From Merdimmobilis hominis (GTDB lineage: Bacteria; Bacillota; Clostridia; Oscillospirales; Ruminococcaceae), in assembly GCF_016901855.1 (NCBI RefSeq), contig NZ_JACJKY010000001.1, forward strand, positions 62,001-126,000: a DNA stretch of 64,000 bases, read 5' to 3'. The notes below the pieces were generated by a model. That model worked only from the letters and a program-made list of their open reading frames with translations, had not been told where the DNA came from and did not search any database. This document shows, one piece after another, positions 35,339 through 44,760 of this stretch; position 1 is the stretch's first letter, and the number at the start of each line of letters is the position of its first letter. The translations under genes and the position numbers were made by a program.

Positions 35339-35365
35339 ATCACCTGCAGATATTCTGCAGGTGAT
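35339..35365 (+). terminator. Hairpin after the rsmD-coaD operon
   Basis: ATCACCTGCAG-atatt-CTGCAGGTGAT, a perfect 11-bp stem, but without a T-tract (TATAGC follows). Weak terminator or mRNA 3' barrier; the next gene starts 26 nt later. Confidence 0.45.
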
Positions 35366-35390
35366 TATAGCAGAGAGGGGATTTTTGAAA

Positions 35391-36236
35391 ATGACCGTCT
35401 ATGAACATTTAACATTAGATGAGGAACGCGCGCTGTACGGCATCAGCCACGCGACGGTTTCAAACTGTCTGTTTGACGGACCAGCGGACGGGGAATCTGC
35501 ATTAAAGGAAACAAGCGATCTGGTTGTTTCAGACTGCGATTTTCGTTTGCGTTATCCGTTTTGGCATACACACCATGCTACCATTGAACGCTGCACAATG
35601 ACAGATACTTGTCGTGCAGCACTTTGGTATGATGAGGATATTTCGATTTTAAATTCGAAGCTGAACGGCATTAAAGCAGTACGTGAATGCAAACGTGTTT
35701 CGATTTCTGATTCAGAGATTGTTTCGCCGGAATTCGGCTGGTTTTCGCAGGACCTCACATTGGTACATACGTCGCTGACTGCTGAATATGCTTTTTTGAA
35801 AACATCGAAGATGAAGCTTTCTGATTTTACACTGAACGGGAAATACTCGTTTCAGTATACGGAAGATGTGCTGATTGAAAACAGCGTGCTCAATACAAAA
35901 GATGCATTTTGGCACAGTAAAAATGTCACGGTAAAAGACAGTATTGTGCGCGGAGAATATCTTGGATGGTATTCGGAAAATCTGCATTTGATCCGGTGCA
36001 AAATCATCGGTACACAGCCGCTTTGTTATGCAAAAGGGCTTGTTCTTGAAGATTGCGAAATGGAAGAAACGGATCTTTCGTTTGAAAGAAGTGATGTTCA
36101 GGCAACGGTGCGCGGCGAAATTGTCAGCGTAAAAAATCCGATGAGCGGATATGTTACAGCAGACAATATCGGTGAAATCATCATGGATGAGTCTGCGAAC
36201 GGTTCAACATGTGTGATTACATGCACGCATCAATAA
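35391..36236 (+). CDS. DUF3737 family right-handed beta-helix protein
   Basis: 281 aa starting MTVYEHLTLDEERALYG. Regular short repeats such as CDFRLRYPFWHTHHATIERC and VTVKDSIVRGEYLGWYSENL fit a pectate-lyase-like beta helix, as in DUF3737. ALYGISHATVSNCLFDGPADGESALKE is the typical opening. Function is unknown for the family; no signal peptide, so probably cytoplasmic. The ATG at 35391 has GAGAGGGGA upstream. Confidence 0.78.
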   Translation: MTVYEHLTLDEERALYGISHATVSNCLFDGPADGESALKETSDLVVSDCDFRLRYPFWHTHHATIERCTMTDTCRAALWYDEDISILNSKLNGIKAVRECKRVSISDSEIVSPEFGWFSQDLTLVHTSLTAEYAFLKTSKMKLSDFTLNGKYSFQYTEDVLIENSVLNTKDAFWHSKNVTVKDSIVRGEYLGWYSENLHLIRCKIIGTQPLCYAKGLVLEDCEMEETDLSFERSDVQATVRGEIVSVKNPMSGYVTADNIGEIIMDESANGSTCVITCTHQ

Positions 36237-36262
36237 AAGTGAAAAAATCCGGAAACGAAAAC

Positions 36263-36292
36263 GCCGGCGCTTCATTGGAAGCGCCGGCTTTT
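36263..36292. terminator. Bidirectional terminator
   Basis: GCCGGCGCTTC / GAAGCGCCGGC with TTTTG on the plus side and AAAACG-complement T residues on the minus side, between the DUF3737 gene and the sulfatase. Confidence 0.75.
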
Positions 36293-36296
36293 GTGA

Positions 36297-37850
36297 TTAT
36301 TTTGTGTCTATCTCTTTATAAAGTGTTTCCCATTCTTTTAAGTGATTGAGTTTGCAGAACGCATCGCGAATAATATCGCCGTGTTCCTGCATCCAATCTG
36401 CACATACATTTTTTACACGATACAAATCATCCGCATAGGATGGATCGTCAATCAAGTTGTGCATCTCATTCGGATCGGCTTCCATGTCAAAGAACTGATC
36501 TTTGTCAGCACCGTTGAATACATATTTGTATCTTCCTTTTCGGAACATGCGCTGTGTCACAATCACGGAGAATGCACCCATGCCTTCGCACATGATTTCG
36601 TCGCTCCAAGGAAGGTCAGGCTGATCGATAAAATCATTGAGCGGACGTCCGTCACCATATCCAAACGCATCAGTCGGCTCATAACCGGCTTCTTTTAAAA
36701 TCGTTGCATAGATGTCACAGGTTCCGACAAAAGCATCCTGATGATAGCCTTCGTATTGTGCACGTGCCGGCTTGATAAACAGCGGAATTTGCGTGGTATC
36801 GTCATACATGCTGTACGATTTGTTTTCCAGTCCGCCATGGCATCCTTGGTTGTCGCCGTGGTCCGCCGAGAAAATAATCATGGTATCCTCATACAGTCCT
36901 TTTTCTTTCAAATAATCAAGGAAACGGCCGATCTGTGCGTCAATATGAGTGGTACAAGCATAATAATGGCGCAGTGTATCCTGAAAGAAGTCCCACGACA
37001 CTTCCGGACGGCGAATCAGGTTGTAAATACGCGGTCCGTCGGATACGTCCTCGGAGAAGGAGGGATTTTCCGGAATCTCGACGTCACGATACATGTCAAG
37101 ATATTTTGTCGGTGCAAAGAACGGTTCATGCGGTCCCCAGAAATTCAGCTGGAAGTAAAACGGCTGATCATCCTGCGACAGCTCGTCAACAATCGCTTTT
37201 GCACGCTCAACCAAGTAATATTCGATCGTCGACTCAATCGGAGAAGTGACCTCGCCGACTGTCGAATGGTCACCCGGCAGTTTTCCGGTGGTCTGATTGA
37301 TGATCGAAAGGGAAAGATTGTTATCTTTTAAATATTGCTCAAACTGCGGAAAACGCCAGCCGCCGTTTCCGTGGCCGGGGAAGTCATCGCCGATATAGCC
37401 GATTTCAGTCGGAACACAGCCGCGTCCGATATATGGCGCAACCTCCAAAAAGCCTTTTTCCAAAATACCGAGCAATGCTTTTCCTTCTCCGGTTGCGGTT
37501 TTGTCTTTTCCGACACCTAAATGCCACTTGCCGGTGTACCCACAGCGGTAACCGACCGATTCTAAGCGGCGGTTTAATAAAAACGGTACATCGGACAGCT
37601 CGTGTGTACGGCAGCCTGTCTGGAACGAGTTCGTTTCCATACCGGTTTTGGACGGATACAGTCCTGTCTGCATGGAACCGCGTGCAGGCGTACAAACCGG
37701 ACAGGTGGTGTATGTATTGTCGAATACAACACTCTCTTTTGCCAATTGGTCGAGCACAGGCGTTTTGCAGATGGTATTGCTCCGATATGCAGACAGCGTA
37801 TCTTTGCGATGTTGGTCTGTGCAGATGAAAATGATATTCTTCCGTTTCAT
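36297..37850 (-). CDS. Cys-type sulfatase
   Basis: 517 aa, no signal peptide. Cys53 in the signature CTPAR is the residue converted to formylglycine; GYTGKWHLG is the second sulfatase signature; FSADHGDNQG provides metal ligands. It belongs to the alkaline-phosphatase superfamily and likely removes sulfate from a mucin- or glycosaminoglycan-type sugar in the cytoplasm. Anaerobes mature this type with a radical SAM enzyme (anSME), which is not in this window. GGGG with a long spacer is a mediocre ribosome site. Confidence 0.9.
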   Translation of the reverse strand: MKRKNIIFICTDQHRKDTLSAYRSNTICKTPVLDQLAKESVVFDNTYTTCPVCTPARGSMQTGLYPSKTGMETNSFQTGCRTHELSDVPFLLNRRLESVGYRCGYTGKWHLGVGKDKTATGEGKALLGILEKGFLEVAPYIGRGCVPTEIGYIGDDFPGHGNGGWRFPQFEQYLKDNNLSLSIINQTTGKLPGDHSTVGEVTSPIESTIEYYLVERAKAIVDELSQDDQPFYFQLNFWGPHEPFFAPTKYLDMYRDVEIPENPSFSEDVSDGPRIYNLIRRPEVSWDFFQDTLRHYYACTTHIDAQIGRFLDYLKEKGLYEDTMIIFSADHGDNQGCHGGLENKSYSMYDDTTQIPLFIKPARAQYEGYHQDAFVGTCDIYATILKEAGYEPTDAFGYGDGRPLNDFIDQPDLPWSDEIMCEGMGAFSVIVTQRMFRKGRYKYVFNGADKDQFFDMEADPNEMHNLIDDPSYADDLYRVKNVCADWMQEHGDIIRDAFCKLNHLKEWETLYKEIDTK

Positions 37851-37895
37851 TGTAAAAAATCCCCTCGTTGGATTTTGATTTGTAATAACATATTT

Positions 37896-37924
37896 ATTAT
37901 ATCACAATACAAAATTGAGTGCAA
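37896..37924 (-). promoter_or_regulatory. Promoter of the sulfatase
   Basis: TTGCAC (37924-37919), 17-nt spacer, TATAAT (37901-37896). Confidence 0.65.
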
Positions 37925-38035
37925 TGAAGAAAATGAAATTGTTTGCAGTGATATATACAATCGCCTTTCATCTTTCTGTTTTCTGATTTTCAAAGAATTA
38001 AAAGACAAATATATATAAAATAATTGTAATTATAC

Positions 38036-38072
38036 TTGACTTTTGTGTATTCTTTGATATAATTAAATCAAA
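38036..38072 (+). promoter_or_regulatory. Promoter and palindrome before FtsX permease 1
   Basis: TTGACT (38036-38041), 16-nt spacer, TATAAT (38058-38063). The -10 sits inside TTTGAT-N8-ATCAAA (38053-38072), a possible operator. The same arrangement recurs at 39648-39685. Confidence 0.65.
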
Positions 38073-38093
38073 GAAATAAAAGGATGTGAGATT

Positions 38094-39587
38094 ATGTCGT
38101 TGCTTCGCAGAGCCTTTTTGTATCTTACGAGAAAATATGTGAAAACAATCAGCTTGTTTTTTATCATTTTGGTGATTGCAACACTGGCGCTTTCGGCTGT
38201 TTCGTTAAAAGGAGCACTGCAAACAGCACAGCTGAATGTGCGGCAGTCGCTGGGCGGATGCCTGATTGTAGAGCCAAATTATGATCAATCGAGCAACTGG
38301 GAAGCTGTTACAGTGGATGGAGTGGTGTTAGGAATGCATTTTACCGGCACACTTCCTACCAAAGATTTGGCGGAAACGATTGCGCAGGAGCTTGGCGGCT
38401 TGCAGGGATATAACTTATCCGGTCGTGATTTTGCGCGCGTGTTCAAGGCGCCGGACGGTAACCCGCAAAATGGGTATGATCTTTCTCATATTGCAGTCGG
38501 AACCAACACGTATGATGCAGAAAATATAGTGGAAGCCAAAGAAAGCGGATTTGCACATTTAGATTACGCCGCTACCTATAATGTGAGTGTCTGCACGGAT
38601 TCTTCCCTTGACTATTACTTTATGAATAACGAAGTGCGGCTTGTGGAAGGACGTCATATCAATGAGGACGAAACAGGCGTTGCGATAATCAGTGAAGAAC
38701 TTGCGGAATTTAATGATCTGCAAGTTGGCGATACGATCTATATGCGCGATTCCAACATGTATTTGCGTGAAAAAGGAATGACCGAGGCTGTTTTTGCACC
38801 GGTTGAGATTGTGGGCTTGTTTGAAATTGTCAAGGAATATCCTGTTGAGTTTTCTTACATAGCGCCGGAAAACATGATATTTATCACGGCGGGTACGCGT
38901 GAGATCTATGATGTCAGATATGAAGAAACAACAAGTCCGTTTAACCGTATTTACTTTTATGCACAAGAACCCGATAATCTGGAGCGTATGATCGAGCAGG
39001 TGCAGGCACTTCCCGGCTTCGAAGAGAACAGCGACTTTGTGGTGACGGTTCGCAACGAAGCACTTCGTGCAATCAAAGGGCCGCTTCAGAATATCGATCA
39101 GATCATCACCATTCTAATTGTGCTGATTTTGATTGTCGGTATGATTATTTTAAGTCTTGTACTCTCGGCGCGTATCAAAGAACGTGTGCGTGAAACGGGT
39201 ATCTTGCTTTCCGTAGGCACGAATAAAACGAATATTTTGATGCAGTATCTTGTGGAAACGACAGTGGTTGTACTTCTTGCATGCACAGTTTCGATTTTCA
39301 GCAGTATGCTCGTTGCAAAGAATGTCGGAACAGCAATGCTGCAGGACACGGTCAACAGTGGAATCGAAAGTTATACGCAGCAGCTTGATGAGGAAGAGCG
39401 GATAAACAATGAGAATGTAGAAGCAGAAGAAACGCAAAACCTGACAAAACTCACCGTTTCCATTCAAGCCGGAGAGATTGTTATTTTGTACGTTGGCGGT
39501 TTGCTGCTTGCATGGATTGCGGTCATTGCCGCGTCTGTTTCGCTGTTCCGGTTAAAGCCGAGGGAAATTCTTTCAAAAATGAGCTGA
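38094..39587 (+). CDS. FtsX-like ABC permease, paralogue 1
   Basis: 497 aa. One N-terminal helix (about 20-38), an extracytoplasmic domain of about 300 residues, then three helices (about 340-365, 390-415 and 465-485) in the FtsX/MacB order. Near the C-terminus FRLKPREILSKMS is the conserved coupling segment. It shares roughly 70% of residues with paralogue 2. AAGGATGTGAG precedes the ATG. It has its own promoter; the only ATPase of the cluster is encoded two genes downstream. Confidence 0.82.
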   Translation: MSLLRRAFLYLTRKYVKTISLFFIILVIATLALSAVSLKGALQTAQLNVRQSLGGCLIVEPNYDQSSNWEAVTVDGVVLGMHFTGTLPTKDLAETIAQELGGLQGYNLSGRDFARVFKAPDGNPQNGYDLSHIAVGTNTYDAENIVEAKESGFAHLDYAATYNVSVCTDSSLDYYFMNNEVRLVEGRHINEDETGVAIISEELAEFNDLQVGDTIYMRDSNMYLREKGMTEAVFAPVEIVGLFEIVKEYPVEFSYIAPENMIFITAGTREIYDVRYEETTSPFNRIYFYAQEPDNLERMIEQVQALPGFEENSDFVVTVRNEALRAIKGPLQNIDQIITILIVLILIVGMIILSLVLSARIKERVRETGILLSVGTNKTNILMQYLVETTVVVLLACTVSIFSSMLVAKNVGTAMLQDTVNSGIESYTQQLDEEERINNENVEAEETQNLTKLTVSIQAGEIVILYVGGLLLAWIAVIAASVSLFRLKPREILSKMS

Positions 39588-39647
39588 CTATACAATTACT
39601 TTAATACTGCAGTGATAAAAATATATATATAATTACTATAATTATAC

Positions 39648-39685
39648 TTGATTTTTCTGTATGTTTTTGATACGATTGAATCAAA
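39648..39685 (+). promoter_or_regulatory. Duplicated promoter and palindrome before FtsX permease 2
   Basis: TTGATT (39648-39653), 17-nt spacer, TACGAT (39671-39676), overlapped by TTTGAT-N8-ATCAAA (39666-39685). The upstream AT-rich flank (ATATATATA...TAATTATACTTGA) is also copied from the permease 1 promoter. Confidence 0.6.
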
Positions 39686-39706
39686 CAAGCAGAAGGATGT
39701 GGGATT

Positions 39707-41197
39707 ATGTCGTTGTTTCACAGAACTTTTTTGTACCTTACACGGAAACGTGTGAAGACAATCAGCTTATTTTTCATTGTTTTAGTGATTGCAACACTGG
39801 CACTTTCGTCGGTTGCACTGAATAGTGCGCTGGAAATCGCACAGCTCAATGTACAGGAAGCGTTGAACGGGTGTCTGATCGTAACATCAAATTATGATAA
39901 AATAAGCAACTGGACAGTGATATCCAATGAAGCGGGGATGTACACACGGTTTATTGGCGACGGTCCCACGAAAGAGTTGGCAGAAACGATGGCGCAGGAG
40001 TTTGACGATCTGCGCGGATACAATCTGTCGGGCGATGATCGTGTGCGCGTGTTCAAGGCGCTGGACGGTAATCCGCAGAATGGCTATGATCTTTCTCACA
40101 TTGCAGTGGGAATTAATTCGTATGATGCAAAGCTTATGGCCGAAGCAAAAGCGAGCGGGTTTGTACATACCGATACTCTTACATCCTTTAACGTGCATGT
40201 CTGCACCGATTCCTCGCTGGATTATCGCTTTATGGAAAACGACGTGCGGCTTGTGAAAGGCCGCCATATCAACGACAGTGAAACAGGCGTTGTGATCATC
40301 AATGAGGAACTCGCTGAATTTAACGGTCTGCAAATCGGGGATATGATTTATATTCGAGACAGAAACCTTGATCTGTATGAAGAAGGGAAGACCGAGGCTG
40401 TTTTTGCACCGGTAGAAATTGTCGGTTTGTTTGAGGTGATCAAAGAAGAGACTGTTGAGTTTTCCTGCGATGCACTTGAAAACATGATGTTTATCACAGA
40501 AGGCACACGTGCGATCTATGATGTCAAATACAGCCAAATCGCAAGTCCGTTTACGCACATTCACTTTTATGCGAATCGTCCCGACAGTCTTGATCATATG
40601 ATCAGGCAGGTACAGTCGCTTCCTGCATTTGAAGAAGACAGCGACTATGTGGTGACAGTTCGCAACGAAGCACTTCATGCGATCAAAGGGCCGCTTCAAA
40701 GCATCACACAGATTGTTACCGTTTTGATCGTGCTGATACTGATTGTGGGCGTGATTATTTTGGGCCTTGTGCTCTCTGCACGGATCAAAGAGCGTGTGCG
40801 TGAAACCGGCATTTTGCTCTCTATGGGTGTGAAAAAGGCAAATATTTTGATGCAGTATCTTGCGGAAACGACAGTAATTGTGCTTCTTGCGTGTACGCTA
40901 TCGATTTTTACCAGCAGACTGATTGCCCAAAATGTCGGAACAGCAATGCTTCGGGACACTGTTAACAGTGGAATCGAAAGCTATACCCAACAGCTTGAAG
41001 TGGAAGAGCGGATAAACAATGAGAATGTAGAAGCAGAAGAAACACAAAATCTGACAAAACTCACTGTTTCCATTCAAGCCGGAGAGATTGTTATTTTGTA
41101 TGTTGGCGGTTTGCTGATGGCGTGGATTGCGGTCATCGCCGCGTCTGTTTCGCTGTTCCGGTTAAAGCCGCGGGAAATTCTTTCGAAAATGAGTTAG
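39707..41197 (+). CDS. FtsX-like ABC permease, paralogue 2
   Basis: 496 aa, same layout as paralogue 1: one N-terminal and three C-terminal helices around a large extracytoplasmic domain. The last 76 codons are almost identical in nucleotide sequence to paralogue 1, while the middle is more diverged, suggesting gene conversion. It lies 15 nt upstream of the ATPase gene, so it is the likeliest direct partner. Substrate unknown. Confidence 0.82.
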   Translation: MSLFHRTFLYLTRKRVKTISLFFIVLVIATLALSSVALNSALEIAQLNVQEALNGCLIVTSNYDKISNWTVISNEAGMYTRFIGDGPTKELAETMAQEFDDLRGYNLSGDDRVRVFKALDGNPQNGYDLSHIAVGINSYDAKLMAEAKASGFVHTDTLTSFNVHVCTDSSLDYRFMENDVRLVKGRHINDSETGVVIINEELAEFNGLQIGDMIYIRDRNLDLYEEGKTEAVFAPVEIVGLFEVIKEETVEFSCDALENMMFITEGTRAIYDVKYSQIASPFTHIHFYANRPDSLDHMIRQVQSLPAFEEDSDYVVTVRNEALHAIKGPLQSITQIVTVLIVLILIVGVIILGLVLSARIKERVRETGILLSMGVKKANILMQYLAETTVIVLLACTLSIFTSRLIAQNVGTAMLRDTVNSGIESYTQQLEVEERINNENVEAEETQNLTKLTVSIQAGEIVILYVGGLLMAWIAVIAASVSLFRLKPREILSKMS

Positions 41198-41212
41198 AAG
41201 GAGAGATCTGTT

Positions 41213-41875
41213 ATGTCAATTATGGAAGTTCGCTCTGTTACATATTCCTATGACGGAACAAAGAATGTGTTGGATGATATTTCCGTTTCATTTGAGGAAG
41301 GAAAAGTATATGCAATTTTAGGTCCGTCCGGATGTGGAAAAACGACATTGCTGTCTTTGCTCGGCGGACTGGATGTGCCGACAAAAGGGACCATTTTGTT
41401 TGATGGAACAGATATCCGGCAAACGGGTTTAGGAGCACACAGAAGTGAACATGTATCGTTTATTTTTCAAAATTACAATTTAATTGACTATATGACACCG
41501 CTTGAAAATGCGGCGCTGTCTGCAACGAAAGAAACTGCAATGGCAGCGCTGAAACGTTTGGGACTGACGGAAAGTGAGATCAAGCGAAATGTGTTAAAAC
41601 TATCAGGCGGCCAGCAGCAGCGTGTTGCCATTGCGAGAGCACTTGTTGCAAATACACGGGTTATTTTAGCAGATGAACCGACCGGAAACGTCGATGATGC
41701 AATGTCTGTTGAGATTACAAACATTTTAAAAGAAAGCGCGAAGGAAACCGGCAAATGCGTCATTATTGTTACGCATTCGATTGATCTGGCTAAAGAAGCG
41801 GATACTGTTTTGGTCTTGAAAAACGGTGTTCTTCAAAAGCAGCGCCCGGCTGAACTTGAAACAGAATCAAATTGA
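41213..41875 (+). CDS. ABC transporter ATP-binding protein of the FtsX cluster
   Basis: 220 aa. Walker A GPSGCGKT (about 37-44), signature LSGGQQQR, Walker B VILADEPTGNVD, switch His in IVTHS. MacB/LolD-type exporter ATPase. AAGGAGAG precedes the ATG. It is the only ATPase next to three FtsX-type permeases, implying that permeases share it, possibly as alternative hetero- or homodimers. Confidence 0.9.
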   Translation: MSIMEVRSVTYSYDGTKNVLDDISVSFEEGKVYAILGPSGCGKTTLLSLLGGLDVPTKGTILFDGTDIRQTGLGAHRSEHVSFIFQNYNLIDYMTPLENAALSATKETAMAALKRLGLTESEIKRNVLKLSGGQQQRVAIARALVANTRVILADEPTGNVDDAMSVEITNILKESAKETGKCVIIVTHSIDLAKEADTVLVLKNGVLQKQRPAELETESN

Positions 41876-41911
41876 TCGAATGGGTGTCGGTCAAGAAAGG
41901 ATGTGACGCAC

Positions 41912-43402
41912 ATGTCACCGCTGCATAGAGCATTTTTATATCTCACACGAAAGCGCGGGAAAACAATCCTGTTGTTTTTGATTATTTTGGTGATTGCCAC
42001 GCTGGCACTTTCCGCTATTTCATTAAAAGGTGCCGTTCAGACTGCGCAGCTGAATGTGCGGGAATCATTGGGCGGCAGCTTTTATGTGGAAGCCAATACG
42101 AAAAACTATAACAAATACGACTACGATGAAGAAGCCGGAAAACGTATTTTTGTTGGAAAGATGCCGACAAAGGAACTGGCAGAATCCATCTCGAGTCAGT
42201 TGGACGGTTTGTCTGGTTATTGTTTAACGCGTACTTGGCGTGCGCGGATGAGCAAGGAAGAGGGCGGAAAAGATGTTGATTTGGTTCCGGGAACTGCGGG
42301 CCCGCTCGATCTGCTGATGCAGGAACAGGCCAAGCAGGAGGATAGTCAGACTGATATTTATATTACGCTTGGTGTTGACATTTGCACTGATTCTGCGTTT
42401 CATCCGTTTTTTATGAATCAATCGATTTTACTGTCGCAAGGCCGCCATATAACGGAAGAAGATAACGGTTTTATTTTAATCAGTGAAGATTTGGCGCAAA
42501 AAAATGGATTAGCAGTGGGCGATACCGTTTATTTGCGAGATCAAAACAGTGTGCTGAAAGAAAATAAAATAGAACAGCCGACATATGCGTCCGCAACCAT
42601 TGCCGGGTTGTTTTCGATTAACGGAACATCCGAATCGGAATCGGGATATACTTCTGCGGAAAATCTGATTATTACTACACAGAATACAGTGAAATCCTTT
42701 ACTGTTGCATCGGATGAAGAACTTGAAAAATACGATCAGATTCACTTTTTTGCAGAAGACCCGGCTGATATTGAATCGATGATGAAAATTGTTGAACGAC
42801 GTGATGATTTTTATCGAACGATTGATTTTATCGCGTATGCCAATAATGAACGTGTTATTGCGGTGGAAGGACCGCTTTCGAGCATCAATCGTCTGGTTGA
42901 TTTTTTAATTTTGCTGGTGTTTGCAATCGGCGTGATCATACTATGGCTGGTGCTTTCATCGCGGATTAAAGATCGGATTCATGAAACCGGCATTCTCCTT
43001 TCTGTCGGACTGCGAAAAGTGAATATTCTTGCACAGTATCTCGTGGAAATCACAGTGGTGACACTGCTTGCATGTACGGTGGCGATATTCAGCAATATGC
43101 TGATTTCCAATATGACAGAAGATTTTCTGCATAGCACACTCACAACGACAATACAGCAGCAACAACAGGAAACATCCACTGTTATACAGCCGGATAATAC
43201 AATAAATACACCTGCTGCACCAACGATTGTCGGAAATACACAGCAAGAGAAATCGCTCACTGAGATTTCGGTGACAATGGAACCCATCCATATTTTCATT
43301 TTGTATGGTGCAGGGCTGCTGTTATCCTGGGTTGCTGTTATAGCGGCATCCGTGTCACTGTTTAGGCTGAAGCCGCGAGAGATCTTATCAAAAATGAGTT
43401 GA
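41912..43402 (+). CDS. FtsX-like ABC permease, paralogue 3
   Basis: 496 aa from the ATG at 41912 (MSPLHRAFLYLTRKRGKT). Same topology as paralogues 1 and 2 and the same C-terminal FRLKPREILSKMS, but the extracytoplasmic domain is clearly diverged and has a Thr/Gln/Pro-rich linker before the last helix. AAGGATGTGACG is the ribosome site. Last gene of the cluster, followed by a strong terminator. Confidence 0.82.
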   Translation: MSPLHRAFLYLTRKRGKTILLFLIILVIATLALSAISLKGAVQTAQLNVRESLGGSFYVEANTKNYNKYDYDEEAGKRIFVGKMPTKELAESISSQLDGLSGYCLTRTWRARMSKEEGGKDVDLVPGTAGPLDLLMQEQAKQEDSQTDIYITLGVDICTDSAFHPFFMNQSILLSQGRHITEEDNGFILISEDLAQKNGLAVGDTVYLRDQNSVLKENKIEQPTYASATIAGLFSINGTSESESGYTSAENLIITTQNTVKSFTVASDEELEKYDQIHFFAEDPADIESMMKIVERRDDFYRTIDFIAYANNERVIAVEGPLSSINRLVDFLILLVFAIGVIILWLVLSSRIKDRIHETGILLSVGLRKVNILAQYLVEITVVTLLACTVAIFSNMLISNMTEDFLHSTLTTTIQQQQQETSTVIQPDNTINTPAAPTIVGNTQQEKSLTEISVTMEPIHIFILYGAGLLLSWVAVIAASVSLFRLKPREILSKMS

Positions 43403-43416
43403 TTGTTTTGTTTGAT

Positions 43417-43452
43417 ACAAAGGCTGCATGTTGCATGCAGCCTTTGTGTTTT
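43417..43452 (+). terminator. Terminator of the FtsX cluster
   Basis: ACAAAGGCTGCATG-ttg-CATGCAGCCTTTGT, a 14-bp stem, followed by GTTTTG. Confidence 0.75.
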
Positions 43453-43523
43453 GTACATCAAAAGAGAGCGGATTCGTTACATTTTGTTTTAAAGAAAACG
43501 ATGTTTTCATCACAATCGAAGTC

Positions 43524-43529
43524 TATAAT
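43524..43529 (+). promoter_or_regulatory. -10 element before the epimerase gene
   Basis: TATAAT 28 nt before the start codon; the -35 is not convincing. Confidence 0.4.
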
Positions 43530-43557
43530 AAAGACAGAAAGATTGGAGGTGCCAAAA

Positions 43558-44616
43558 ATGAAAGAACGTGTTTGGCTGATTACTGGAGCAGCAGGGCACC
43601 TTGGCAGTGTAATTGCAAATATGCTTGCACAAAAAGGCGAGCGGGTTCGCGGACTTGTGCTGCCGAATGATCAAAATGCGCGTTTTTTGCATACAGATAT
43701 TGAGTTGATTGAAGGGGATGTCTGTATTCCGCGTACACTGATTCCGTTTTTTGCATATGATCCGCAAACACAAATTCCTGTGCTGATTCATGCCGCCGGC
43801 ATTGTGTCGATTTCGTCTAAGAGCAATGCGGCGCTGTTTCGGGTGAATGTAGAAGGAACACAGAACATTGTCCATATGTGCAAGCAGTATCAGGTTCCGC
43901 GCATGATTTATGTCAGTTCTGTTCATGCAATTCCCGAGAAAAAACGCGGAGAAGTAATCACGGAATCTGACGTGTTTGATCCTGATCTGGTACGCGGACA
44001 GTATGCAAAATCAAAAGCAATCGCAACCAAATATGTGCTGAGCCAAAGCGGAACGGGATTTTCCGTTTCCGTTGTGCATCCGTCCGGAATCATTGGTCCG
44101 GGAGATCACGGAAACGCGCATTTGACACAGCTTGTGATTGATTATTTGAGCGGAAGGCTGTATGCCTGTGTGAAAGGCGGTTATGATTTTGTCGATGTGC
44201 GTGATGTAGCCAAAGGAATCATCTCGTGCGTTGACCGCGGAGAAAACGGCGGTTCTTATATTCTGTCGAATCGGTTTTATGAAATCCGTTCGTTTTTGGA
44301 TGTGCTGCAATCGGTGTCACAGGGCAAAAAAATCAAAACAGTTTTGCCGATGTGGCTTGCAAAAGCGACCGCACCGCTTTCTGAATGGTACTACCGCCGT
44401 TTAAAACAACCGCCGCTCTATACGCTTTATTCCTTGAAAACACTCGAAAGCAACGGCCTGTTTTCTCATAAGAAGGCAGATGATGCATTGTTTTATCATC
44501 CAAGGCCGCTCGAAAATACATTGCGTGACATGACCTCATTTTTAAAGCAAACGGATCGAATCAAAGAAAAAGCACTTGTCAAGCGAAAACAAAAGAAACT
44601 CCAATATCAGCGATAA
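43558..44616 (+). CDS. NAD-dependent epimerase/dehydratase family protein (extended SDR)
   Basis: 352 aa. TGAAGHLG (about 9-16) binds NAD(P), HAAGIVSI follows, and YAKSK (about 144) gives the catalytic Tyr/Lys, with YVSSVH supplying the Ser. The protein resembles 3-beta-HSD/dihydroflavonol reductase-like extended SDRs. The C-terminal Lys-rich tail is unusual. Substrate cannot be named. The ATG at 43558 follows TTGGAGGTG; the longer frame begins inside the upstream terminator and is rejected. Confidence 0.82.
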   Translation: MKERVWLITGAAGHLGSVIANMLAQKGERVRGLVLPNDQNARFLHTDIELIEGDVCIPRTLIPFFAYDPQTQIPVLIHAAGIVSISSKSNAALFRVNVEGTQNIVHMCKQYQVPRMIYVSSVHAIPEKKRGEVITESDVFDPDLVRGQYAKSKAIATKYVLSQSGTGFSVSVVHPSGIIGPGDHGNAHLTQLVIDYLSGRLYACVKGGYDFVDVRDVAKGIISCVDRGENGGSYILSNRFYEIRSFLDVLQSVSQGKKIKTVLPMWLAKATAPLSEWYYRRLKQPPLYTLYSLKTLESNGLFSHKKADDALFYHPRPLENTLRDMTSFLKQTDRIKEKALVKRKQKKLQYQR

Positions 44617-44624
44617 ACAAACCC

Positions 44625-44666
44625 ACCGCGCGGAGAAAAAAGGTGATTCTTCGCGTGGTTTTTTCT
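44625..44666 (+). terminator. Terminator of the epimerase gene
   Basis: ACCGCGCGGAGAA pairs with TTCTTCGCGTGGT (two G-U pairs), then TTTTTTC. Confidence 0.72.
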
Positions 44667-44697
44667 TAGGAAAAAAAGTTTCCAAATTGATTGTATT

Positions 44698-44726
44698 CGA
44701 TGAAAAAACATGATATTCTATAGTTA
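44698..44726 (+). promoter_or_regulatory. Possible promoter of the nanE operon
   Basis: TTCGAT followed after 17 nt by TATAGT, about 35 nt before the nanE start. Moderate match only. Confidence 0.4.
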
Positions 44727-44760
44727 TCTGAATTCTTTAATACATTAAAGGGTGTGTGTA

